DNA of 33,885 nucleotides from an uncultured Peptococcaceae bacterium (lineage in GTDB: Bacteria > Bacillota > Peptococcia > Peptococcales > Peptococcaceae), in the NCBI GenBank assembly GCA_902492275.1, contig CABUKW010000014.1, positions 1 through 33,885 of the forward strand. The letters run 5' to 3'. The translations under genes were made by a program, and so were the position numbers. Positions 22,959 to 30,217 of the stretch are shown here, piece after piece (within the stretch, counting starts at the first letter, position 1; each line of letters starts with the position of its first letter). Under the pieces are notes generated by a model that saw only the letters and a list, made by a program, of their open reading frames with translations, did no database searches and was not told the DNA's origin.

Positions 22959-23001
22959 AAAAAAACTCCTTTCAACCATCCTACGAATACAATATGCTTT
23001 T

Positions 23002-23030
23002 ATTTTAGCTTAATCCTAATCTTTTTGCAA
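23002..23030 (-). promoter_or_regulatory. Promoter of the permease-ATPase pair
   Basis: Minus strand TTGCAA (23025-23030), 17-bp spacer, TAAAAT (23002-23007). Confidence 0.6.
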
Positions 23031-23115
23031 TGAAAATCCCCTATACAACAATATAAATAAAATAATTTTTTGGCTATGTTATCTGCTTCATTTCATACAG
23101 GAAACGTTTTATAAA

Positions 23116-23148
23116 AAGGATGCACCCTTTTTAAAAGAATGCATCCTT
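23116..23148 (-). terminator. Terminator between receptor 1 and the permease
   Basis: On the minus strand AAGGATGCAT pairs with GTGCATCCTT (one T-G), followed by TTTATAAAA. Incomplete termination would let receptor 1 and the transporter share a transcript. Confidence 0.7.
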
Positions 23149-23168
23149 GATTCACTTCTATTGCCTTG

Positions 23169-24191
23169 CTACTTCACTGTTGAAGTCTTTGTTTCAATCA
23201 TCGTTGCTTGTTCCAATAATTCTTGTGGAATTTCCAGACCAATCCGCTCTGCTTCCTCCTGATTGATGGCTAATGTCAAATCCTCTTCATCGGCATATTC
23301 AATTGGCATAGTAGCCGGATCCGCTTCACCCTTTAAAATCTTTACAGCCATTTCACCGGTCTGATAGCCCAATTTATAATAATCAATTCCATAAGTTGCT
23401 GTTGCGCCGCCTTCCACCTGCGCGATTTCCCCGCCAATAACCGGCAAATTCGCTTCTTCCGTTACCGAAATAATTTGGGGCATACTGGATGCTACTGTAT
23501 TATCCGTTGGTAAATAAATGGCCTCAACTTGACCTACTAAACTCTGTGTAACCTGCTGCATATCGTTAATATTAGAAAATGCCGCTTCTTGTACAGCTAC
23601 ACCATGCTGCTCCAAATACTGCTTCATGTGTGCTACCTGCAACTGAGAATTAATTTCGCTGGAATTATAAATAATTCCTACTGTTTTTACATCAGGCACC
23701 AGTTGCAATAATAATTCTCCCTGTTTTTCAATGGGATTTTGGTCACTGGTACCAGTTACATTATAGCCAGGCGCATCGTTGCTCTTTACTAGCTTTGCTT
23801 CCTCATAATTGGTGATTGCTGTTCCCACAATGGGAATTTCGTCGGTAGCAGCGGCCATCACCTGTGCTGTAGAAGTTGACACTGCACAGATTAAATCTAC
23901 ATCTTCATTAATAAAGGTTTGCGCAATGCTTTCTAAATTGCTTTGTTCATTTTGTCCGTTGCGTTGCACGAAGGTTACGTTTTCTCCTTCCACCAAACCA
24001 TAATCGGCCAGTGCCTGCACAAAACCGGCATTGGTAGCGTCAGCAGCGCCATGGGTTACCAACTGCACAATGCCCACTTTATATTGCTGCGCTTCTGTTT
24101 GACTTTGATTTCCGCAACCAACAGCTGCTCCCATTAAAAACGCTGCCACAATCAAAATAATACCGCACGTTTTCCACATTTTTTGTTTCAT
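23169..24191 (-). CDS. ABC substrate-binding lipoprotein 1 (divergent copy)
   Basis: 340 aa. Lipoprotein signal with lipobox GAAVGC, lipidated C26. The mature part is the two-lobed ABC_sub_bind fold: YKVGIVQLVTHGAADATNAG at the start, VSTSTAQVMAAAT and IPIVGTAI in lobe one, and IYLPTDNTVASSMPQI as the family's most constant segment. It differs clearly from receptors 2-4, being closest to the permease and having a different signal peptide and C-terminus. ATG 24191 follows GGGAGGG. Bound ligand unknown; relatives include tryptophan and tyrosine receptors. Confidence 0.9.
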   Translation of the reverse strand: MKQKMWKTCGIILIVAAFLMGAAVGCGNQSQTEAQQYKVGIVQLVTHGAADATNAGFVQALADYGLVEGENVTFVQRNGQNEQSNLESIAQTFINEDVDLICAVSTSTAQVMAAATDEIPIVGTAITNYEEAKLVKSNDAPGYNVTGTSDQNPIEKQGELLLQLVPDVKTVGIIYNSSEINSQLQVAHMKQYLEQHGVAVQEAAFSNINDMQQVTQSLVGQVEAIYLPTDNTVASSMPQIISVTEEANLPVIGGEIAQVEGGATATYGIDYYKLGYQTGEMAVKILKGEADPATMPIEYADEEDLTLAINQEEAERIGLEIPQELLEQATMIETKTSTVK

Positions 24192-24225
24192 TGTTACCCT
24201 CCCTGTTTTTATTTGAATTGCTTTT

Positions 24226-24254
24226 ATTGTAACGTTTTCCACTACCATTTTCAA
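24226..24254 (-). promoter_or_regulatory. Promoter of receptor 1
   Basis: Minus strand TTGAAA (24249-24254), 17-bp spacer, TACAAT (24226-24231). Confidence 0.65.
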
Positions 24255-24287
24255 TTACTATTTTCCATAGGGATACTCCATTTCCGT

Positions 24288-24327
24288 AAAAAAAGAGCTG
24301 CTTTCTATTTTTTAGAAAACAACTCTT
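24288..24327 (-). terminator. Strong terminator between receptors 2 and 1
   Basis: A 15-bp stem on the minus strand (AAGAGTTGTTTTCTA with TAGAAAGCAGCTCTT, two G-T wobbles) is followed by a run of T. It separates the two receptor transcripts. Confidence 0.85.
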
Positions 24328-24376
24328 CCGCAATTACATTTATGAAATTACATTTATGAGAAATCAAATCAGAAAA

Positions 24377-25387
24377 TTAGTTTGCAGTTGTGGTAACCAA
24401 TTCTGCTTGTTCCATTAATTCGTCTGGAATGTCTACGCCAATAATTTCCACAGCCTCCGTATTAATCACCAATTTCAAATCCGATGGACCTTGAATTGGC
24501 ATGGTTGCCGGTTCTGCATCACCGTCTAAAATTTTAGCGGCCATTAAGCCGGCATCATAGCCAATTTGATAGAAATTAATTCCGTAAGTTAAGGTAGCGC
24601 CTGCAGTTACCTGAGATTCTTCACCGCCTAGAGTTACCAGTCCAGCTTCATCGGTCACGCCAACCACCTGCGGCATAGCAGATGCCACATTGTTATCGGT
24701 TGGCAGCCAGATAGCGTCTACTTCTCCCACTAAACTCTGCGCAGCCTGTTGAATATCGTTAACGCTGGTGATGGTCCGTTCTTCAACAGTTAAGCCTTTT
24801 TCCGCGCAAACTTCTTTTAAAATGCCAACCTGAATCTGCGAATTTTTTTCACTGGAGGTATAGATGGTGCCAATGGTTTTGGCATCTGGCACAACCTGCA
24901 GCAATAAATCAATCTGCTCTGCAACTGGCGTCATATCATGGGTACCGGTTACATTGGTGCCCGGCGCTTCATCGCTGTCAACTAATCCAGCCTGTTCAAA
25001 ACTGGTAATTGCAGTCCCTACAATTGGAATATCTTCCGTAGCGGCAGCCATTACCTGCGTAGATGGCGTAGCAATAGACAAAATCATATCTACATCATCA
25101 GATAAAAATTGTTGTGCAATACTCTGTAAATTACTTTGGTCGCCCTGGGCATTCTGCTGATTAATTTCCAAATTTTTGCCTTCTTCATAACCGCCAGCTT
25201 TCAGCCCGTCAACCATACCCTGATTAGCTTGGTCCAACGCGCCATGCTGCATCAATTGTACAATCCCAATCTTGTATACTTTTTCTTCCTGCTGAGAATT
25301 GCCATTGCCGCAGCCAGCCAGCATTCCTACAGACATTGCTGCAATTGCCGCCACTGCGACGCCTTTTATCCATTTACTTTTCTTCAT
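24377..25387 (-). CDS. ABC substrate-binding lipoprotein 2
   Basis: 336 aa, lipobox MLAGC with C26. Mature start YKIGIVQLMQHGALDQANQG, IWLPTDNNVASAMPQV in the hinge region, then GGEESQVTAGATLTYG, a stretch that differs in each paralogue. By eye it is very similar to receptor 3 over the whole length and slightly less to receptor 4, including an almost identical signal peptide, which points to recent tandem duplication. ATG 25387 has AAGGATTG upstream. No good promoter was found before it; it may be read through from receptor 3. Confidence 0.92.
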   Translation of the reverse strand: MKKSKWIKGVAVAAIAAMSVGMLAGCGNGNSQQEEKVYKIGIVQLMQHGALDQANQGMVDGLKAGGYEEGKNLEINQQNAQGDQSNLQSIAQQFLSDDVDMILSIATPSTQVMAAATEDIPIVGTAITSFEQAGLVDSDEAPGTNVTGTHDMTPVAEQIDLLLQVVPDAKTIGTIYTSSEKNSQIQVGILKEVCAEKGLTVEERTITSVNDIQQAAQSLVGEVDAIWLPTDNNVASAMPQVVGVTDEAGLVTLGGEESQVTAGATLTYGINFYQIGYDAGLMAAKILDGDAEPATMPIQGPSDLKLVINTEAVEIIGVDIPDELMEQAELVTTTAN

Positions 25388-25450
25388 GCCTTCACAATCC
25401 TTCCATCCTTCTAATCATTCTGCTTTTTATTCCGCACAGCTATAGCAATA

Positions 25451-25482
25451 AGAGAGATATACCTGCGCAGATATATCTCTCT
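25451..25482. repeat. Stem-loop between receptors 3 and 2
   Basis: AGAGAGATATA (25451-25461) pairs perfectly with TATATCTCTCT (25472-25482). The minus strand lacks a proper T-run afterwards, so this may stabilise or tune the transcript rather than end it. Confidence 0.6.
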
Positions 25483-25508
25483 TTTCCATGCATCACTTCA
25501 ACCTGGAG

Positions 25509-26519
25509 TTATTCCGCTTCGTCTGTTGTCAGAGTTGCCTGTTCCATCAAATCAGCCGGAATTTCTACACCGATGGCTTCTACAGCGGTCGGATTGATTA
25601 CCAAATTCAAATCAGACGGCCCCTGAATAGGCATTTCAGCTGGAACGCTTTCGCCATCCAAAATTTTGGCAGCCATTACGCCAGCGTCATAACCAATTTG
25701 ATAGAAGTTAATGCCATAAGTAATGGTGCCGCCAGCGTATACCATAGATTCTTCCCCGCATACCGTTACCAAACCGGCTTCATCGGTCACGCCAACTACC
25801 TGCGGCATTGCAGATGCTACGTTATTATCGGTTGGCAGCCAAATAGCGTCTACTTCCCCAACCAAGCTTTGTGCAGCCTGCTGAATATCATTCACAGTAG
25901 AAATAGTTCTTTCTACAACAGTTAAGCCTTTTTCAGCAGCAACTTCTTTTAAAATTTCAACCTGCACCTGAGAATTCTTTTCACTAGAAGTGTAAATGGT
26001 GCCGACGGTTTTCGCGTCTGGCACTACCTGCAATAACAAATCAATCTGTTCAGCAACTGGACTCATATCATGGGTGCCGGTTACATTGGTGCCTGGCGCT
26101 TCATCGCTGTCGACCAATCCAGCCTGTTCAAAGCTGGTGATTGCAGTCCCTACAATTGGAATTTCTTCTGTTGCTGCAGCCATAACCTGAGTTGCCGGTG
26201 TAGAAATAGACAGAATAATGTCTACTTCATCAGCCAAAAACTGCTGTGCAATGGTCTGCAAATTGGATTGATCGCCCTGAGCATTCTGCTGATTAATCTC
26301 CAAATTTTTGCCTTCTTCATAACCGCTGTCCCGCAAACCGTCAATCATACCCTGATTAGACTGATCCAGCGCGCCATGCTGCATCAGCTGCACAACCCCA
26401 ACCTTATAGGTTTTTTCCTCCTGCTGAGAATTACCGCTGCAACCAGCCAACATCCCTACCGACATTGCTGCAATCGCCGCCACTGCAATGCCTTTCATCC
26501 ATTTACTGCTTTTCTTCAT
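25509..26519 (-). CDS. ABC substrate-binding lipoprotein 3
   Basis: 336 aa, lipobox MLAGC with C27. Same fold and motifs as receptor 2 (QLMQHGALDQSNQG, IWLPTDNNVASAMPQV); the variable pocket-like stretch reads CGEESMVYAGGTITYG. It starts at ATG 26519 because the signal peptide MKKSSKWMKG begins there; the longer open frame to 26588 runs through the promoter. It has a recognisable promoter and receptor 4's terminator upstream, so it begins a unit that probably includes receptor 2. Confidence 0.92.
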   Translation of the reverse strand: MKKSSKWMKGIAVAAIAAMSVGMLAGCSGNSQQEEKTYKVGVVQLMQHGALDQSNQGMIDGLRDSGYEEGKNLEINQQNAQGDQSNLQTIAQQFLADEVDIILSISTPATQVMAAATEEIPIVGTAITSFEQAGLVDSDEAPGTNVTGTHDMSPVAEQIDLLLQVVPDAKTVGTIYTSSEKNSQVQVEILKEVAAEKGLTVVERTISTVNDIQQAAQSLVGEVDAIWLPTDNNVASAMPQVVGVTDEAGLVTVCGEESMVYAGGTITYGINFYQIGYDAGVMAAKILDGESVPAEMPIQGPSDLNLVINPTAVEAIGVEIPADLMEQATLTTDEAE

Positions 26520-26559
26520 GTTTTTCACAATCCTTCCGTCCTTCAAAGTTCTCTGCCTG

Positions 26560-26588
26560 AATTTATCTCGCATAGTCACGGCAGTCAA
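26560..26588 (-). promoter_or_regulatory. Promoter of receptor 3
   Basis: Minus strand TTGACT (26583-26588), 17-bp spacer, TAAATT (26560-26565). Confidence 0.55.
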
Positions 26589-26600
26589 TGACTACGGATC

Positions 26601-26620
26601 AAAAAGATGCCGTGCATCTT
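26601..26620 (-). terminator. Terminator of receptor 4
   Basis: Minus strand AAGATGC-ACG-GCATCTT followed by TTT, 13 nt after the stop of receptor 4. Confidence 0.75.
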
Positions 26621-26632
26621 ATTTGCTTATAA

Positions 26633-27658
26633 TTATTCTTCTGCTACAGAACCGGTGGTTACTTGAGTTGCGCCTTCTAATAAATCTGCTGGCACATCAA
26701 TCCCCAAAATTGCCACTGCATCCGTATTTACAATCGCAACACAGTCTTCCTGCGGCATATACTGAATCGGCATGGTAGCAGGTTCGCCTTCGCCTTTCAA
26801 AATCTGTGCAGCCATTACACCGGCATTGTAACCCAACTGATAGTAGCTGAAGCCGTAGGTTGCTGTACCGCCAGCTCTTACCATGGATTCTTCCCCACAA
26901 ATGGTAACCAAACCGGCTTCATCGGTCACGCCAACTACCTGCGGCATTGCAGATGCCACATTGTTGTCGGTTGGCAGCCATAAAGCGTCTACTTCGCCAA
27001 CTAGGCTTTGTGCAGCCTGCTGAATATCATTTACGGTAGATATGGTTCTTGCTTCTACTGTTAAGCCCATTTCGCCAGCAATCTGTTCCAAAATATCTAC
27101 CTGTACCTGAGAATTTGTTTCACTGGCCGTATAGATCGTACCGATTACTTTTGCATCTGGAACTAACTGCAGCAACAGATTTAACTGCGCTTCAATCGGG
27201 TTCATATCACTGGTACCAGTTACGTTAGCGCCCGGCGCTTCATCACTTTCTGCCAATTTAGCATCGGTATAGCTGGTAATTGCAGTGCCTACGATTGGAA
27301 TATCGGTAGTAGCAGCAGCCATCACCTGTGCAGCAGGTGTTGCAATTGCTAAAATAATATCGTCTTCGTTAGAAACAAACTGCTGTGCAATATTTTGCAG
27401 ATTGCTCTGGTCTCCCTGCGCATTCTGCTGGTCAATTTCCAGATTTTTGCCTTCTTCAAAGCCGTTATCCTTCAGACCGTCGATCATACCTTGGTTGGCC
27501 TGATCCAACGCGCCGTGCTGCATCAGCTGCACAACGCCAACCTTATAGGTCTGTTCTTCCTGCTGAGCATCGCTGCTACCGCAGCCAGCCAGCATTCCTA
27601 CGGACATTGCAGCGATTGCCGCAATCGCAACGCCCTTCATCCATTTTTTGTTTTTCAT
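26633..27658 (-). CDS. ABC substrate-binding lipoprotein 4
   Basis: 341 aa, lipobox MLAGC with C26. Core motifs as in receptors 2 and 3 (LWLPTDNNVASAMPQV), but the variable stretch reads CGEESMVRAGGTATYG and the C-terminus (QYMPQEDCVAIVNTD) resembles receptor 1 more, so it links the two subgroups. ATG 27658 has GGAGG 9 nt upstream; the open frame upstream to 27742 covers the promoter and is not coding. It is the first receptor gene of the locus in the direction of transcription. Confidence 0.92.
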   Translation of the reverse strand: MKNKKWMKGVAIAAIAAMSVGMLAGCGSSDAQQEEQTYKVGVVQLMQHGALDQANQGMIDGLKDNGFEEGKNLEIDQQNAQGDQSNLQNIAQQFVSNEDDIILAIATPAAQVMAAATTDIPIVGTAITSYTDAKLAESDEAPGANVTGTSDMNPIEAQLNLLLQLVPDAKVIGTIYTASETNSQVQVDILEQIAGEMGLTVEARTISTVNDIQQAAQSLVGEVDALWLPTDNNVASAMPQVVGVTDEAGLVTICGEESMVRAGGTATYGFSYYQLGYNAGVMAAQILKGEGEPATMPIQYMPQEDCVAIVNTDAVAILGIDVPADLLEGATQVTTGSVAEE

Positions 27659-27713
27659 GTCCTCAATCCTCCAAAATTTTCTTTCTGTCCCCCATAAGCA
27701 AAGACTTGTCTTT

Positions 27714-27742
27714 ATTTTACTCAATTTAGAATTGCTTTGCAA
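27714..27742 (-). promoter_or_regulatory. Promoter of receptor 4
   Basis: Minus strand TTGCAA (27737-27742), 17-bp spacer, TAAAAT (27714-27719). Confidence 0.65.
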
Positions 27743-27840
27743 GGCATAATATTAAATTTTGAATACGAGGCGGATAAATATTTACATCATCATTCCATCC
27801 AAAGCACAGAAACATCCATTTTTCTTAAAAACGCAGTCTG

Positions 27841-28419
27841 TTATCTTTCATTGCTTTCCTTTACAATCCACACAGCCAAAGGCGGGTAATGCGGTCTGTT
27901 ATAAAAATCTGTCACCATCACCGTATATTGCTTATAGTCCAGCTGCTTCAGCCACTGCAGCACAGCATCCCGTTCCGCAAAGCCCGTATCGCCGCCATGA
28001 TAGATAGCCAGACTGATTACCCCCAGCGGCTTTAAAAGCTGCAATCCCTGCTCCAACGCTGCAATGGTCGTATCCGCTTTAGTGGCAATATTATGATTCC
28101 CGCCGGGCAGATATCCCAGATTAAACACAATCCCATCGACTGTACCCGCCTCTGCATAAGCTTGCATATGTTCATGACCATCTAGCACCAACGCAGCTCT
28201 TTGCTGTAAACCGTGCTGCCGCAGCAATTTTTCCGTAGCAGCTATGGCGGCAGGCTGAATGTCCATTGCCACCACATGCCCGGTTTCTCCCACTAATTGA
28301 GCCAAAAACAATGTGTCATGCCCCTTTCCTGCCGTCGCATCAATACAGAAGGCGCCTTCTTGGATTGACAGCTGTAAAGATTGCTGTAATAAACGAATTG
28401 TATTGATAGATTGGGCCAA
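27841..28419 (-). CDS. mnmM: tRNA methyltransferase MnmM (YtqB family)
   Basis: 192 aa SAM-dependent methyltransferase. Motif I is IDATAGKGHDTLFLA and the family-specific NLGYLPGGNH lies near the middle; YHGGDTGFAERD is also typical of YtqB. YtqB was shown to complete mnm5s2U34 in tRNA of Gram-positive bacteria by methylating 5-aminomethyl-2-thiouridine, hence MnmM. I place the start at TTG 28419, with GGGAGGG 7 nt upstream; the open frame to 28479 has a hydrophobic Tyr/Arg-rich extension unlike the family. Divergent from the PTS IIC-like gene. Confidence 0.87.
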   Translation of the reverse strand: MAQSINTIRLLQQSLQLSIQEGAFCIDATAGKGHDTLFLAQLVGETGHVVAMDIQPAAIAATEKLLRQHGLQQRAALVLDGHEHMQAYAEAGTVDGIVFNLGYLPGGNHNIATKADTTIAALEQGLQLLKPLGVISLAIYHGGDTGFAERDAVLQWLKQLDYKQYTVMVTDFYNRPHYPPLAVWIVKESNER

Positions 28420-28435
28420 AACCCGTCCCTCCCGC

Positions 28436-28465
28436 TTGTCCTTTTTTCTTTGATATGTATATAAT
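28436..28465 (+). promoter_or_regulatory. Promoter of the PTS IIC-like gene
   Basis: TTGTCC (28436-28441), 18-bp spacer, TATAAT (28460-28465). The -10 runs into an ATAATnATnATTATC-like tract (28461-28477) that resembles half a Fur box. Confidence 0.55.
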
Positions 28466-28506
28466 AATATCATTATCATTTATATTCCTGTCAAGGGGGC
28501 ATTCCT

Positions 28507-29571
28507 GTGCAAGCATTCAAAAAATGGCTCAACAAAGTTTTCATTGACGGACTTAGCGGTATGGCTACCGGTTTGTTCGCCACCTTAATTATCGGCACCA
28601 TCATTCAGCAAATTGGTACGCTCATCGGCGGCTCTATCGGCGATACCATTTTTCTGATTGGAAAAATGGCTGCCGCAGTTACCGGCGCCGGTATCGGCTG
28701 TGGCGTGGCCCATCGCTTTAAAGAGCCGCCGTTGGTTTTACTATCGGCGGCTACAGCCGGTATGGTAGGTGCCTTTGCTTCCAAAATTCTGGCTGGCACT
28801 GTCTTGACCGACGGCGTGATTCATCTGTCAGGTCCCGGCGAACCGTTAGGCGCATTCATTGCCGCCTATATCGCCATTGAAGCAGGCCATTTAGTTTCCG
28901 GCAAAACAAAAATTGATATTCTCATCACACCATTTTGCGGCATTATAGCCGGTTCCGCTGTAGGGCTGATTCTTGGCCCGCCAATCTCTGCTTTTATGGT
29001 ATGGCTAGGTTCTCTGATCAACTGGGGGACCGTACAACAGCCTTTCCTGATGGGCATTATCGTTTCCGTCTTAATGGGCATCATCCTGACGCTGCCTATC
29101 AGCTCCGCCGCTTTGGGCATTATTTTAGATTTAAACGGTATCGCCGCCGGCGCCGCTGTAGTAGGCTGCTGCTGCAATATGGTAGGCTTTGCCGTTGCCA
29201 GCTATCGCGATAATAAAATCGGCGGCCTATTAGCGCAAGGACTAGGCACCAGTATGCTGCAAATCGGCAACATCGTGCGCAAACCGATTATCTGGCTGCC
29301 AGCTATTATTTCCAGCGCTATCCTAGGCCCTGTCTCCACCATGGTATTCGGCATGACCAGCAACGCTACCGGATCCGGAATGGGCAGCGCCGGTTTGGTA
29401 GGACAAATTATGACCTTTCAAACCATGACCCAAACACTATCGGCAGGCACCGTTTTGTTTCAGATTATTCTGATGCACTTTATTCTGCCCGGTATTTTAG
29501 CCTTTGTAATTTCGGAAATCATGCGCAAAAAAGGCTGGATTAAGGACGGCGACATGAAGCTGGAGGTATAG
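28507..29571 (+). CDS. PTS IIC-like membrane transporter (PTS_EIIC_2 family)
   Basis: 354 aa polytopic protein with about ten helices, rich in Gly, Ala and Ile. The opening KWLNKVFIDGLSGMATGLFATLI and GPGEPLGAFIAAYIAIEAG are characteristic of the PTS_EIIC_2 membrane proteins, which lack IIA and IIB domains on the same chain. No IIA or IIB gene is nearby, so phosphotransfer and substrate are unproven. It begins at GTG 28507 after AAGGGGG. Its transcript would carry parS site 2 in the 3' untranslated region before the terminator at 29654. Confidence 0.8.
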   Translation: MQAFKKWLNKVFIDGLSGMATGLFATLIIGTIIQQIGTLIGGSIGDTIFLIGKMAAAVTGAGIGCGVAHRFKEPPLVLLSAATAGMVGAFASKILAGTVLTDGVIHLSGPGEPLGAFIAAYIAIEAGHLVSGKTKIDILITPFCGIIAGSAVGLILGPPISAFMVWLGSLINWGTVQQPFLMGIIVSVLMGIILTLPISSAALGIILDLNGIAAGAAVVGCCCNMVGFAVASYRDNKIGGLLAQGLGTSMLQIGNIVRKPIIWLPAIISSAILGPVSTMVFGMTSNATGSGMGSAGLVGQIMTFQTMTQTLSAGTVLFQIILMHFILPGILAFVISEIMRKKGWIKDGDMKLEV

Positions 29572-29625
29572 TCGAAAACCTCTCTCTATTTACAAATAGA
29601 AATACAAACAGTCAAAAACTAAAAA

Positions 29626-29641
29626 TGTTTCACGTGAAACA
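29626..29641. other. parS: parS site 2
   Basis: TGTTTCACGTGAAACA, identical to site 1, 55 bp after the PTS IIC-like stop codon and before its terminator. Confidence 0.93.
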
Positions 29642-29653
29642 TTTGCAATCCAC

Positions 29654-29704
29654 AAAAAGCAGTTTGAACGCCAACAACCAACAGCCGCTCAAGCTGCTTT
29701 TTTT
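29654..29704 (+). terminator. Terminator of the PTS IIC-like gene
   Basis: AAAAAGCAG-T-TTGA pairs with TCAA-G-CTGCTTTTT around a 21-nt loop, followed by further T. Confidence 0.75.
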
Positions 29705-29777
29705 CGTCCAATACCCAACTATCGTTGTCATTTTTAGCAGCCTTCCCAGCCACACGCACCATCAAAAAGCACAAGGC

Positions 29778-29838
29778 AAAGTAAAATCCTCGAAAATCTA
29801 TTGGTTGAGCAGAAAACCGGCATTTTGGCTGTATTGTC
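29778..29838. repeat. Dispersed repeat copy 2, inverted
   Basis: Reverse complement of 1-61 with 8 mismatches and no gaps. It lies between parS sites 2 and 3. Confidence 0.7.
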
Positions 29839-29901
29839 CACCCCCCTAATAGAGCTACCAATACAGAGAACACTGAAAAAACAAAAAATTAGAGCATAAA
29901 A

Positions 29902-29917
29902 TGTTTCACGTGAAACA
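29902..29917. other. parS: parS site 3
   Basis: TGTTTCACGTGAAACA again, 261 bp from site 2, centre to centre 276 bp. Confidence 0.93.
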
Positions 29918-30113
29918 TTTTTGCGCCAAATTGGGGATACCTGTCTGAAACAGCCCATCATAAAAAAGAGATGACTGGGCAAATCGCCCACCCATCGACA
30001 ATACAATGATCATGAATCATTGCGTAACGATTGATTACACAACATCCGAAAAAACGACTCGTCAATTTACAGACACCTTATAGAATAAAACATTATAAGT
30101 ATAGCAAAAAGAA

Positions 30114-30149
30114 GCAGAGGCATAACCATCCATCTGGTTACGCCTCTGC
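30114..30149. terminator. Terminator of the surface protein gene
   Basis: GCAGAGGC-TAACC pairs with GGTTA-GCCTCTGC with one mismatch. On the minus strand TTCTTTTTG follows. Confidence 0.8.
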
Positions 30150-30217
30150 TTTGATTGCTTTTGTTCATCAGCAGTCAATATGCCTGAGAACAAAAAGTCT
30201 ATTCAGTTTAGTTTAGT

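Larger units (their letters stand above)
29572..30217. other. Non-coding interval with parS 2 and 3
   Basis: This 646-bp gap holds parS at 29626-29641 and 29902-29917, a terminator (29654-29704), the inverted copy of the window-edge repeat (29778-29838), a CAATGAT/ATCATTG palindrome (30004-30022) and the terminator of the surface protein (30114-30149). The short open frames crossing it read through parS and the repeat and have no ribosome binding site. Confidence 0.75.

Noticed and set aside
29619..30006. Short minus-strand open frames through parS and the dispersed repeat
   Set aside because: No ribosome binding site. Their sequence comes from parS (reads as SRETF or FHVKH) and from the repeat, and the repeat's substitutions show no third-position bias.
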